NCBI RefSeq assembly: GCF_000300855.1
Contig: NZ_ALJF01000002.1
Location: 372,001 to 436,000 of the forward strand
DNA length: 64,000 nt
Direction of reading: 5' to 3'
Source: Agrobacterium albertimagni AOL15
GTDB lineage: Bacteria > Pseudomonadota > Alphaproteobacteria > Rhizobiales > Rhizobiaceae
Shown: in pieces, positions 9,099-16,344 of the stretch
How the letters are laid out: each line of letters begins with the position of its first letter
How positions within the stretch are numbered: position 1 is the stretch's first letter
Notes under the pieces: model-generated
Databases searched by the model: none
What the model saw: only the letters and a program-made list of their open reading frames with translations
Told to the model about the DNA's origin: nothing
Translations under genes and position numbers: made by a program

Positions 9099-9117
9099 TC
9101 GCTGCCAATCGAAGGAA

Positions 9118-9145
9118 GGGGTCGGATCTGTTCCGGCCCCTTTTT
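9118..9145 (+). terminator. Rho-independent terminator of the DUF892 gene
   Basis: Stem GGGGTCGGA / TCCGGCCCC (one G-T or mismatch step) followed by TTTTT, 20 bases after the stop. Confidence 0.8.
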
Positions 9146-9172
9146 CTGTGCGGGTTGCCTTACTCTAACCAC

Positions 9173-10270
9173 TCAGTCCTTGGCTGCGTCCTTCCGGGCA
9201 TAATGATCCTGCAGAAAAGCCATCAGCCGGTTTTCGTCGGCGCGAAGCAGGGCGCGTGAAGGTGCCGTCCGCACCAGGTCACGCACAGCATCAAGGTCCG
9301 TGCTCTTGTCGGCAAGGGCGAGGATCGCCGGATGCACATAGCTTGAGCGGCAGATCGTCGGCGTGTTGTGCAGGCGGTCGGAGGCGATCTGGCACATCTG
9401 CCGGATTGTCGGACGTTCCGAAGCCTCGATATGCTTCCAGGCTTCAGCGAATGCCGCGACAGATCCGCCCCAGGTGCGGAAGGTCTTGGCCGAAAGCCGC
9501 ATGTCTGTGATCTCAGCGAGATAGGTGTTGAGACGGCCCGAATCGATGCGATGCAGCTGCCCGTCTTTGTCCCGCCAGGAAAACAGGTCCCGTCCGGGCA
9601 GGTCGGCAATCTCTTCGAGGATCTTCTGTAGTTTCGGATGACGAAGCTTTCGGCGAACCCGCTTGCCGCCCTTGGCGATGAAGCTCAGCCGGATGCCATC
9701 GGGCTCGAAGGTCAGATGGCGTTTCTGGAGCGTGGTTGCGCCATAAGTCTTGTTTTCCTCGGCATAGGCGCGATTGCCGACGCGCATATAGGTTACGTCG
9801 AGCAGACTGATCAGGGCTGAGAGCAGGAAGTAACTGGAATCGGCATGTTCGGCGATGTCGCGGGCGATCCTGCGCCGGATCGTCGGAAGCGCCTCGCCGA
9901 AGCCGATGAGATCATCGAATTTCCGCTCGCTGCGCCACGCGGCCCAGTCGAGATGATAGCGATACTGCTTGCGTCCCCTGGCGTCGTAACCCGTGGCCTG
10001 AAGGTGGCTGCGGGGCTCGAGGCTGATCCAGACCCGTTCATAGGCCGGTGGCAGGGCGAGCTTGCGGACGCGGGCGAGGACGGTCTGGTCGGCAACGACC
10101 GTGCCGTCCGGAAGATGATAGGAAAAACCCTTGCCGCGGCGGCGGCGATTGATGCCGGGTTCCGCATCGGTGCCGTAGATCAGACCGATTTCGGTGAGCT
10201 CAGGAACATCGTCCGTCGACGGAGGAGGTCCGGCAGTTACCTCTGCATCCTCGCTATCGGTCTTGCTCAT
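9173..10270 (-). CDS. DNA topoisomerase IB (eukaryote/poxvirus-like)
   Basis: Relaxes supercoils by single-strand cleavage through a 3'-phosphotyrosine. The 365-residue product has the bacterial TopIB blocks LPPAYERVWI and GYDARGRKQYRYH (an Arg/Lys active-site segment) and the nucleophile Y311 in SSYVHP. This enzyme is sporadic in bacteria but common in rhizobia, often beside stress genes. Its ATG overlaps the TGA of the upstream sigma-factor gene by four bases (ATGA), so it is translationally coupled to the sigma factor and probably shares its promoter at 10832-10856. Confidence 0.9.
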   Translation of the reverse strand: MSKTDSEDAEVTAGPPPSTDDVPELTEIGLIYGTDAEPGINRRRRGKGFSYHLPDGTVVADQTVLARVRKLALPPAYERVWISLEPRSHLQATGYDARGRKQYRYHLDWAAWRSERKFDDLIGFGEALPTIRRRIARDIAEHADSSYFLLSALISLLDVTYMRVGNRAYAEENKTYGATTLQKRHLTFEPDGIRLSFIAKGGKRVRRKLRHPKLQKILEEIADLPGRDLFSWRDKDGQLHRIDSGRLNTYLAEITDMRLSAKTFRTWGGSVAAFAEAWKHIEASERPTIRQMCQIASDRLHNTPTICRSSYVHPAILALADKSTDLDAVRDLVRTAPSRALLRADENRLMAFLQDHYARKDAAKD

Positions 10271-10794
10271 CCGATGGGGCTGTCCGTCCCGGTTTCACCG
10301 AGTTCGCGGCGCAATTGCTGCCGCGCCCGGCTGAGGCGGCTTTTCACCGTGCCCACGGCACAGCCACAGATTTCGGCCGCATCTTCGTAACGTTCGCCCA
10401 GCATGACGATCAGCACCAGCATTTCCCGGTGATGTTCGGGCAGTCGGTTGAGTGCCCGCCGCACCTCCTCGGCCTGCACGGTCCACTCCTGGCTCGCCTC
10501 GCTGGTCAGTCGCGAGGCCACACCCTCGGGCAAGCCGATGGTCTCGCGGCTGCTCTTCTTGAAGCGGGTGCAGAATGTGTTGCGCATGATCGTGAACAGC
10601 CAGGACTTCAGGCGTGTTCCCGGCTCGAATTTGTCAAGATTGGCCAGCGCTTTGGTCAGGGTTTCCTGGACGAGGTCGTCCGCCTCTTCAGGCTTCTGGC
10701 AAAAGGTCCGCGCAAAGGCGCGCAATGCCGGTATCAACTCGACCACTTCAGATTGTGCGGCAAGCTCGGCTCTACGGGTCGTCAAGATCGCCAT
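10267..10794 (-). CDS. ECF sigma factor, EcfG-like
   Basis: RNA polymerase sigma factor of about 175 residues. Region 2 includes ADDLVQETLTKALANLDKF and GTRLKSWLFTIMRN; region 4 includes LPEHHREMLVLIVMLGERYEDAAEICGCAVGTVKSRLSRAR. The sequence resembles the EcfG/ECF15 general-stress sigma factors. The start is uncertain: GGAGG abuts the ATG at 10794 with no spacer, whereas TTG at 10785 lies 9 bases after it. The longer frame (to 10845) is excluded because a GGAAC-N16-CGTT promoter overlaps it. No anti-sigma gene is adjacent, but a NepR-like gene lies 1 kb away at 11764. The stop overlaps the topoisomerase start. Confidence 0.85.
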   Translation of the reverse strand: MAILTTRRAELAAQSEVVELIPALRAFARTFCQKPEEADDLVQETLTKALANLDKFEPGTRLKSWLFTIMRNTFCTRFKKSSRETIGLPEGVASRLTSEASQEWTVQAEEVRRALNRLPEHHREMLVLIVMLGERYEDAAEICGCAVGTVKSRLSRARQQLRRELGETGTDSPIG

Positions 10795-10831
10795 CCTCCG
10801 ATGTCTGTGGTACCAGGCAGAACGACGCAAA

Positions 10832-10856
10832 AACGCGCGTCCCATGCCTTGGTTCC
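10832..10856 (-). promoter_or_regulatory. EcfG-type promoter of the sigma-factor/topoisomerase operon
   Basis: GGAAC (10856-10852), 16 bases, CGTT (10835-10832) on the minus strand is an exact match to the general-stress consensus. It lies about 38 bases before the sigma-factor start and implies autoregulation of the sigma factor (or control by a paralogue). Confidence 0.7.
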
Positions 10857-10892
10857 CGAAATTGTGAACGGTCGGCCAAGCCGGCGACCATG

Positions 10893-11156
10893 TCAGCTAC
10901 GGCTTACGAACTTGCTGAAGCGGCTCAGTTTGCCGTCGGCAGTTTTGTCCTGATGGAGAAAGGCGAGATCGTTCTTTTCGAAGATCCGGAAGAACTCCTC
11001 CCATTCGACCTTTTCCAGCGTTTCCTCTGGCTTGCCGAAATCCACTCGCAGGATGCCGCCTTCGCCGCTGTCTTTGACGCGCGTCGGCATGCCATCCCGC
11101 TCCTCGATCCAGCGGCGTATCTCATCATGGTCCGTCGTTTGACGCGCACTGCTCAT
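10893..11156 (-). CDS. Small conserved rhizobial protein (often mislabelled glucan branching enzyme)
   Basis: The 87-residue acidic protein begins MSSARQTTDHDEIRRWIEERDGMP and ends LAFLHQDKTADGKLSRFSKFV. From memory, a family of short proteins with this HDEIRRW...VDF...EFFRIFEKNDLAFL pattern is common in Rhizobiales and is sometimes annotated as '1,4-alpha-glucan branching enzyme', which its size cannot support. GGGGAGGAA is its ribosome site. It has a perfect GGAAC-N16-CGTT promoter and is divergent from another stress-promoter gene at 11313. Function unknown; a role in the general stress response is inferred from the promoter only. Confidence 0.7.
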   Translation of the reverse strand: MSSARQTTDHDEIRRWIEERDGMPTRVKDSGEGGILRVDFGKPEETLEKVEWEEFFRIFEKNDLAFLHQDKTADGKLSRFSKFVSRS

Positions 11157-11201
11157 GGTGTGTCTCGCTTGTTGTCATTCCTCCCCTTGACCCGTTGATG
11201 G

Positions 11202-11226
11202 AACGCCTCTGTCAGCCAGTGGTTCC
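11202..11226 (-). promoter_or_regulatory. EcfG-type promoter of the 87-residue gene
   Basis: GGAAC (11226-11222), 16 bases, CGTT (11205-11202) on the minus strand; exact consensus match, about 46 bases before the start codon. Confidence 0.7.
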
Positions 11227-11250
11227 CGGCCCTGCGCCGCTTTTTCCGAC

Positions 11251-11275
11251 GGAACAGAGAGCGTTTCCGGATGTT
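11251..11275 (+). promoter_or_regulatory. Probable EcfG-type promoter of the 110-residue gene
   Basis: GGAAC (11251-11255), 18 bases, TT (11274-11275), with a TGTT -10 instead of CGTT. It is divergent from the promoter at 11202-11226 and places the transcription start downstream of an in-frame ATG at 11271. Confidence 0.5.
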
Positions 11276-11312
11276 CTCTTTCCCGAATGATCCGAAAGCG
11301 AGAGTGAGAAGC

Positions 11313-11645
11313 ATGACACATGTGCAGAATGTCGACGGCCAGGGCCAGCTGTTGATCGGCGAACGCGTATCACCCATCAGCTATCACGTCGCAGTGGAGC
11401 GACGGGGAGAAGGCTATACTGCGAAGGTCGAGATCCAGGCGCCGCGCGATTGGCTGATCCGCCAAGGCTTCGAGACGCGCGCCACTTTGGTGTTCGCCTC
11501 GGGCGAGCGAGCCGAACTCGAGCACGACGGCCAGCTGGACGTATCCGACAGCATCAGCGTAATCCTCCAGGCTGAGCCGCTGGAATACACGGATCGCCAG
11601 AAGCTGATCGAAGCCTTTCCCGAGGCGGAAGGGGGCGTCAACTGA
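11313..11645 (+). CDS. Hypothetical protein, 110 residues, stress-promoter linked
   Basis: I do not recognise this protein. It starts MTHVQNVDGQGQLLIGERVSPISYHVAVER and alternates short predicted beta strands with acidic turns, with no Cys cluster, membrane segment or signal peptide. The YHVAVERRGEGYTAKVEIQ segment looks like a small beta-barrel or sandwich. ATG at 11313 (GAGAAG ahead) is preferred over the ATG at 11271, because the latter overlaps the -10 of its probable stress promoter. Codon use matches the neighbours, and the long open frame with a ribosome site makes it a credible gene. Confidence 0.6.
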   Translation: MTHVQNVDGQGQLLIGERVSPISYHVAVERRGEGYTAKVEIQAPRDWLIRQGFETRATLVFASGERAELEHDGQLDVSDSISVILQAEPLEYTDRQKLIEAFPEAEGGVN

Positions 11646-11763
11646 CCAAGGCGGTTGATTTCGGCAAAAAAGACTGATCCGAGATGGTCCGGATGACGTA
11701 AGTGAAGCATCAGGGACAAATCAAACTCAACCCGCCAGCAATGCCCTCAAGTCGGAGGTCCAC

Positions 11764-11952
11764 ATGGAAGAACTGAAAATCTCATCTCCGGAGACGCGAC
11801 GCGACAGGACGGGCGGCATCGTACGTGACAAGCTGGACCTGCTGATGCACGAGACGCGCCGTGAAGCAGTGCCTGAGCACCTGATCGCCCTTGCCGAAGA
11901 GTTGCAATCGGCCATCGATGAAAAGGTTGCGCCCTCCAAGACGCCGACCTGA
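11764..11952 (+). CDS. NepR-like small protein (candidate anti-sigma factor)
   Basis: A 62-residue, highly charged protein. Its central segment reads LDLLMHETRREAVPEHLIALAEEL. This matches the spacing of the NepR pattern L-x2-[LY]-x2-V-x4-VP-[DE]-x-[FL]-x2-L, in which NepR binds EcfG and is titrated away by phosphorylated PhyR. Family knowledge plus the location, about 1 kb from an EcfG-like sigma gene inside a cluster of GGAAC promoters, supports an anti-sigma role. GGAGG precedes the ATG. No phyR or histidine kinase is visible here, and NepR usually sits beside ecfG, so this could be a paralogue or a look-alike. Confidence 0.5.
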   Translation: MEELKISSPETRRDRTGGIVRDKLDLLMHETRREAVPEHLIALAEELQSAIDEKVAPSKTPT

Positions 11953-11960
11953 TTTCCCTC

Positions 11961-11986
11961 GGAACCTTTTCCTCCCGCGATTGGTT
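11961..11986 (+). promoter_or_regulatory. Probable EcfG-type promoter of the small membrane protein gene
   Basis: GGAAC (11961-11965), 17 bases, GGTT (11983-11986). It lies just after the NepR-like stop and 43 bases before the next start codon. Confidence 0.45.
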
Positions 11987-12028
11987 GCACTTTTGAATGT
12001 GCATCCAGATTTGAGGAAAGGATATTTC

Positions 12029-12217
12029 ATGATCAACTATTTATGGTTGTTTGTCGTCGCGCTCGGGCCGATTCTGCTCGGCGTTGCCGTCTTCTATGCC
12101 ATCACGCGGCAGAGACGGCTCAGCGCCCGTGAGCGCATCAATCAAGACGCGGCCACGCGGGAGCTGTATGAAAAAGATGAAAGGGCAGATACCAGCCCCT
12201 ATGGCGGCAACCGATAG
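12029..12217 (+). CDS. Small single-pass membrane protein
   Basis: A 62-residue protein with one N-terminal membrane helix (residues 3-26, YLWLFVVALGPILLGVAVFY) followed by a charged cytoplasmic tail, RQRRLSARERINQDAATRELYEKDE. GAGGAAAGG lies 7-10 bases before the ATG. The positive residues after the helix predict N-out/C-in. A probable GGAAC stress promoter lies upstream. No function can be assigned. Confidence 0.6.
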   Translation: MINYLWLFVVALGPILLGVAVFYAITRQRRLSARERINQDAATRELYEKDERADTSPYGGNR

Positions 12218-12238
12218 ACATCGGTGCCGTATTCGTCG

Positions 12239-12466
12239 TTACAGGAAACTGCCATTGTTCGGGTCGTAACGCTTGCCATTCGCGATGCTAGCAAGTTCGA
12301 CGAGATCGTCTTCGTCCCGAATGCCGCTCTTCACCAGATAGCTGACAAGCGCCTCGGCATTTTCCTTCAAATGCCTGTCGGTATACTTGCGTTCGTACAA
12401 CCGCCGTACGGCCCGTTCCACGATTGCATGTTCATCATTGTTCTTGCCCGGGGGTCTTGGTGCCAT
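12239..12466 (-). CDS. Hypothetical small protein, 75 residues
   Basis: Begins MAPRPPGKNNDEHAIVERAVRRLYERKYTDRHLKENAEALVSYLVKSGI. It is helical and charged, with no membrane segment. GGAGGGAA is 6 bases before the ATG at 12466, which supports this start over a longer frame to 12550. It is convergent with the small membrane protein gene and adjacent to a tRNA gene. No family recognised and no clear stress promoter found. Confidence 0.5.
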   Translation of the reverse strand: MAPRPPGKNNDEHAIVERAVRRLYERKYTDRHLKENAEALVSYLVKSGIRDEDDLVELASIANGKRYDPNNGSFL

Positions 12467-12597
12467 GACATTCCCTCCGTTCGAGGCCGACGATAAGAAG
12501 AATAAGCACCCGTCGGCGTGGCATGGAACCATCATGCCGTATAACGGCACGAACGCAACCCTAGATTCGTAATGGCAAGATGTGGGTGGTCAGATGA

Positions 12598-12674
12598 TGG
12601 TGATCCCGACGCGATTCGAACGCGTGACCCTCAGATTAGGAATCTGATGCTCTATCCTGCTGAGCTACGGGACC
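12598..12674 (-). tRNA. tRNA-Arg (anticodon CCT)
   Basis: On the minus strand a full cloverleaf of 77 bases can be drawn. The acceptor is GGTCCCG / CGGGATC with an A discriminator and an encoded CCA, and U8-A9 are present. The D stem is GCTC/GAGC and the anticodon stem TCAGA/TCTGA with loop TTCCTAA (anticodon CCT). The variable loop has 5 bases, and the T stem is ACGCG/CGCGT with TTCGAAT. It reads the rare Arg codon AGG. Confidence 0.95.
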
Positions 12675-12740
12675 ACTTCCTTCTCCATACAAAAGCACAG
12701 CCTTCAAGCCAAGCGGTTTTGCATGCGGCAAGCGACCTGT

Positions 12741-13904
12741 TCAGCGAGGCAATCTCTGCTCCGCCAGGCGAGCCCAATAGGAAATACCGGCAGCGATCGC
12801 CTCGTCGTTGAAGTCGTAGGCCGGATTGTGCAGGCCCGCCGTTTCGCCATTACCGATCATGATATAGGCGCCCGGTCGCGACTGCAGCATGAATGCGAAG
12901 TCCTCGCCGGCCATGCTCGGATCCACTTCCGTATCCACCTTGTCGGTGCCCACCACATCGATCGCAGCGCGTGCTGCATATTCCGTCTCGGACGGATGAT
13001 TGACCGTCACGGGGCAGGCGCGCTCGTAGTCAAACTCGACCACCGCCCCATGGGCTGCCGCGATCCCCATTGCCAGTTCGCCGATCCGGCGTTCGGCGAG
13101 ATCGCGAACCTCCTCGTCGAGCGAGCGGACCGTTCCGGTGATGAAGGCCTCTTCCGGAATGATGTTGTGGGTCGTTCCGGCATGGAACTGGGTCACGGAA
13201 ACGACGACCGAGCGCAGCGGATTGGCATTGCGGGATGCGATCGTCTGCAGGGCGCTGACGATCTGCGCACCGATCACGATGGTGTCGGCCGTGTTGTGCG
13301 GCTCGGCGGCATGGCCACCACGACCGGTGATCTTCAGGAAGAACTTGTCGGGCGCTGCCATGATGCCGCCCTTGCGGATGGCGAAGGTGCCGACAGGCTT
13401 TCCGGGCATGTTGTGCATGCCGTAGATCTCGTCGATGCCGAAGCGCTCCATCATTCCGTCTTCGACCATTGCGAGCGCACCACGGCCGCCTTCTTCCGCT
13501 GGCTGGAAGACGACCGCCACGCGGCCGGAGAAATTGCGGGTCTCGGAAAGATACTTGGCGGCACCCAGCAGCATCGCGGTATGACCGTCGTGGCCACAGG
13601 CATGCATACGTCCGGGAATGATTGAGGCCCAGGGCTTGCCGGTGATCTCGTCGAGGGGAAGGGCATCCATGTCGGCGCGCAGGCCGATGGTCCGGCCCTC
13701 ACCGCCAGAACCCTTGATGATGCCGACGACACCGGTGCGGCCGAGGCCGGTTGCGATTTCGTCAACGCCGAATTCTTGCAGCTTTGCCTCGACAAAGGCT
13801 GCCGTGTTTTCGACGTCATAGAGGATTTCCGGATTGGCATGCAGATGGCGGCGCCATTCGGTGGCTTCCGACTGGAGTTCGGAAGCTCGGTTCAGAAGCG
13901 GCAT
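12741..13904 (-). CDS. M20-family amidohydrolase/peptidase (hippurate hydrolase-like)
   Basis: Zinc-dependent amidohydrolase of 387 residues, cytoplasmic. Metal and catalytic motifs are RADMDALP (76-83), HACGHDGH (101-108) and PAEEGG (135-140); GRGGHAAEPHNTADTI marks the lid/dimerisation domain. This pattern is the M20D group (N-acyl amino-acid, hippurate, IAA-conjugate or amidobenzoyl hydrolases). The exact substrate cannot be told from sequence. It stands alone, divergent from the D,D-carboxypeptidase gene across a 170-bp gap in which I see no further gene. Confidence 0.88.
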   Translation of the reverse strand: MPLLNRASELQSEATEWRRHLHANPEILYDVENTAAFVEAKLQEFGVDEIATGLGRTGVVGIIKGSGGEGRTIGLRADMDALPLDEITGKPWASIIPGRMHACGHDGHTAMLLGAAKYLSETRNFSGRVAVVFQPAEEGGRGALAMVEDGMMERFGIDEIYGMHNMPGKPVGTFAIRKGGIMAAPDKFFLKITGRGGHAAEPHNTADTIVIGAQIVSALQTIASRNANPLRSVVVSVTQFHAGTTHNIIPEEAFITGTVRSLDEEVRDLAERRIGELAMGIAAAHGAVVEFDYERACPVTVNHPSETEYAARAAIDVVGTDKVDTEVDPSMAGEDFAFMLQSRPGAYIMIGNGETAGLHNPAYDFNDEAIAAGISYWARLAEQRLPR

Positions 13905-14074
13905 TCTCTCGTCCTGCGTTCACTCTTGATCACGGTCGCGCGGATCACGTGATTGTCGGCACGAATGTGCGCCTTTCAATTGACGTATTCAATGGGCTTT
14001 GCCATTCCTTCGCTACTACATAAGAGATTGCCACGGCTTTGGCGAGTGACCAGCCGAACAAGAGGATCGAACTC

Positions 14075-15187
14075 GTGTTTACGATGCGTCCCGGAATTCT
14101 GTCCGCAACAATTGCATTTCGTCGACTGGCGGTTGCCCTGTCGCTGTCGGCATTGGTGCTGCCTGGAATGGCTGCAGCGAGCCCGATGATGGTGGTCGAT
14201 GTCGCCAGTGGTCGGGTCATCGCCCATCAGGAAGCCTTCCGCAAATGGTATCCGGCCTCGCTCACCAAGCTGATGACGGCCTATACGACCTTCCGTTCGA
14301 TGCGCTCGGGCGAGCTTTCGCCCGAGACCGTGGTGGTCATGAGCAAACATGCGGCCGACCAGCCGGCGAGCAAGATGTATTTCAGGCCGGGCTCCAAACT
14401 GACGCTCGACAGCGCCTTGAAGCTTCTGATCATCAAGTCCGCCAACGACGTAGCGGTCGCCATCGGCGAGACGGTGAGCGGCAGCGAAGCGGCTTTCGTC
14501 CAGCGTATGAACCAGGAGGCCGCCCGGCTCGGCATGACGTCGACGCGGTTCGTCAATCCGAATGGTCTGCCGGGCAAAGGGCAGTTTACGACCGCTCGCG
14601 ACATGGCCCTGCTTGCGACGACCATCCGTCGCGAATTCCCGGAATATGCGGGTTATTTCGCGCTGGAAGGCGTGACCACCGGCAAGAAGGACTATCCGAA
14701 CTTCAATCTGCTCGTCGGTCGTTTCCCAGGCGCCGATGGCATGAAGACGGGCTATGTCTGCGCCTCCGGTTTCAACCAGGTCTCGTCCGCCACGCGCAAT
14801 GGACGCACTGTGATCTCCGTGGTGCTCGGCGCCGACAGCCTTGGCGCACGCGCCGATCTCTCCGCCGATCTCCTGCAGAAGGGGCTGACAACCTCGGTCG
14901 CCGGCAACCGGCTGGACCAGCTCGCCCCCTATGGCGAAGGGCAGGATCAGGTGACCGACATCAGCGCCGAGATCTGCAATCCGAAGGCGCGCCAGATCCG
15001 CAGCGAAGGCCGTGATGAGGCCGGGCGCATGAAGCTGACGTCTCCTTACATAAAGGAAATGGGCCGCCCGCCGGCGATGAGTTTTGCCGGTCTCATTCCC
15101 GGCAGTGAGCCGGTAGAGACGAAACAGGGCTCCGGTGCGGGCCAGATCGCCAATGTGCCGATCCCGAGGCCCCGTCCCACATTCTGA
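14075..15187 (+). CDS. D-alanyl-D-alanine carboxypeptidase (penicillin-binding protein, S11)
   Basis: Periplasmic enzyme trimming the terminal D-Ala of peptidoglycan stem peptides. It has a signal peptide (hydrophobic LAVALSLSALVLPGMAAA). The S11 triad is the SLTK tetrad at about residue 62, the SAN motif in KSANDVAV and the KTG motif in MKTGYVCASGF. The C-terminus is Pro/Arg-rich and lacks an obvious amphipathic anchor. GTG at 14075 has AGAGGA 8 bases upstream; ATG at 14084 is the alternative. Only 8 bases separate its stop from the CobW-type GTPase gene, so they may be cotranscribed. Confidence 0.9.
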   Translation: MFTMRPGILSATIAFRRLAVALSLSALVLPGMAAASPMMVVDVASGRVIAHQEAFRKWYPASLTKLMTAYTTFRSMRSGELSPETVVVMSKHAADQPASKMYFRPGSKLTLDSALKLLIIKSANDVAVAIGETVSGSEAAFVQRMNQEAARLGMTSTRFVNPNGLPGKGQFTTARDMALLATTIRREFPEYAGYFALEGVTTGKKDYPNFNLLVGRFPGADGMKTGYVCASGFNQVSSATRNGRTVISVVLGADSLGARADLSADLLQKGLTTSVAGNRLDQLAPYGEGQDQVTDISAEICNPKARQIRSEGRDEAGRMKLTSPYIKEMGRPPAMSFAGLIPGSEPVETKQGSGAGQIANVPIPRPRPTF

Positions 15188-15195
15188 GCATCGCA

Positions 15196-16344
15196 ATGAC
15201 CCAGTCGCGCATTCCCGTCTCCATCCTCACCGGCTTCCTCGGCGCCGGCAAATCGACGCTTCTCAACCGGTTGCTCAAGGACCCGGCAATGAAGGACGCG
15301 GCCGTCATCATCAACGAGTTCGGCGAAGTGGGTATCGATCATCTGCTGGTCGAGACCTCGAACGATGCGGTGGTGGAGCTGGCCGATGGCTGCCTGTGCT
15401 GCACCGTGCGCGGCGAGCTGGTCGATACGCTGGCGGAATTGATCGACGGCATGCAGACTGGCAAGGTTAAGCCGCTGTCGCGCGTCGTCATCGAGACGAC
15501 GGGCCTTGCCGATCCGGCACCCGTCATGCAGTCGGTCATGGGCCATCCGTCGATCGCCCAGCATTTCGATCTCGATGGTGTCGTAACCGTCGTCGACGCG
15601 GTCAATGGCCTCTCCACCATCGATGCCTTTCCAGAGGCCTACAAGCAGGTCGCGGTCGCCGACCGGCTGATCCTGACCAAGAAGACGCTCGCCGAAGAGG
15701 CCGCCGTCTCTGCCATCACGCAGCGGCTGTGCATGCTCAACCCCCGTGCGCCGATCACCGATGGCGATGCTGAGGATGCGGGCTCTGCAGCGATGCTGAT
15801 CAACGGGCTTTACGACGCCTCAAGCAAGATCGCCGATGTCGATCGCTGGCTGAAGGACGAAATGGCAGCGACCGGCGATCACCACCATGATCATCATCAT
15901 GATCACGGTCATCATAGCCACGGGCACTCCCACGGCCATCACCACCATCATGACGTGAACCGGCACGGTGCTTCGATCCGCTCCTATTCTATCCTGCATG
16001 ACGAGCCGATCGATCCGATGGCGATCAACATGTTCATCGATCTCCTGCGCTCCACGCATGGCGAAAAGCTTCTCAGAATGAAGGCGATCGTCGCGCTCAC
16101 CGACCGGCCGGACAAGCCGCTGGTGCTCCATGGCGTGCAGTCGATCTTCCATCCGCCCGTGCGCCTGCCGGCCTGGCCTGAAGGGTCCGACCGCAAGACG
16201 CGGCTCGTGCTGATCACCAGAGACCTGTCGGAAAGCTATGTGCGGGATCTCTTCGGAGCCTTCACCGGCAAGGTCGCGATCGACCGGCCGGATCGCGCGG
16301 CGATGATGGACAATCCGCTCTCGGTTCCCGGCCTCAAGTTCTAG
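15196..16344 (+). CDS. CobW/ZNG-family GTPase, zinc metallochaperone type
   Basis: G3E GTPase of 382 residues. The Walker A motif GFLGAGKS is at 13-20 and the metal-binding CLCC at 66-69. A striking His/Asp/Gly run at about residues 228-257, with some twenty histidines, separates the GTPase from the C-terminal CobW_C domain. Such proteins insert zinc or cobalt into client enzymes. The His-rich linker favours a zinc role (YeiR/ZNG1-like) over cobalamin synthesis, and the cob genes are 8 kb away. No Zur box was identified. Its TAG stop overlaps the TAG of the convergent tusA gene within a single CTAG. Confidence 0.88.
   Translation: MTQSRIPVSILTGFLGAGKSTLLNRLLKDPAMKDAAVIINEFGEVGIDHLLVETSNDAVVELADGCLCCTVRGELVDTLAELIDGMQTGKVKPLSRVVIETTGLADPAPVMQSVMGHPSIAQHFDLDGVVTVVDAVNGLSTIDAFPEAYKQVAVADRLILTKKTLAEEAAVSAITQRLCMLNPRAPITDGDAEDAGSAAMLINGLYDASSKIADVDRWLKDEMAATGDHHHDHHHDHGHHSHGHSHGHHHHHDVNRHGASIRSYSILHDEPIDPMAINMFIDLLRSTHGEKLLRMKAIVALTDRPDKPLVLHGVQSIFHPPVRLPAWPEGSDRKTRLVLITRDLSESYVRDLFGAFTGKVAIDRPDRAAMMDNPLSVPGLKF

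Noticed and set aside
12467..12570. EcfG-type promoter for the 75-residue gene at 12239-12466
   Set aside because: No GGAAC on the correct strand; the plus-strand GGAAC here has no -10 partner.
12572..12811. 79-codon frame across the tRNA gene
   Set aside because: It runs antisense through tRNA-Arg and into the M20 peptidase gene; no ribosome site or similarity.
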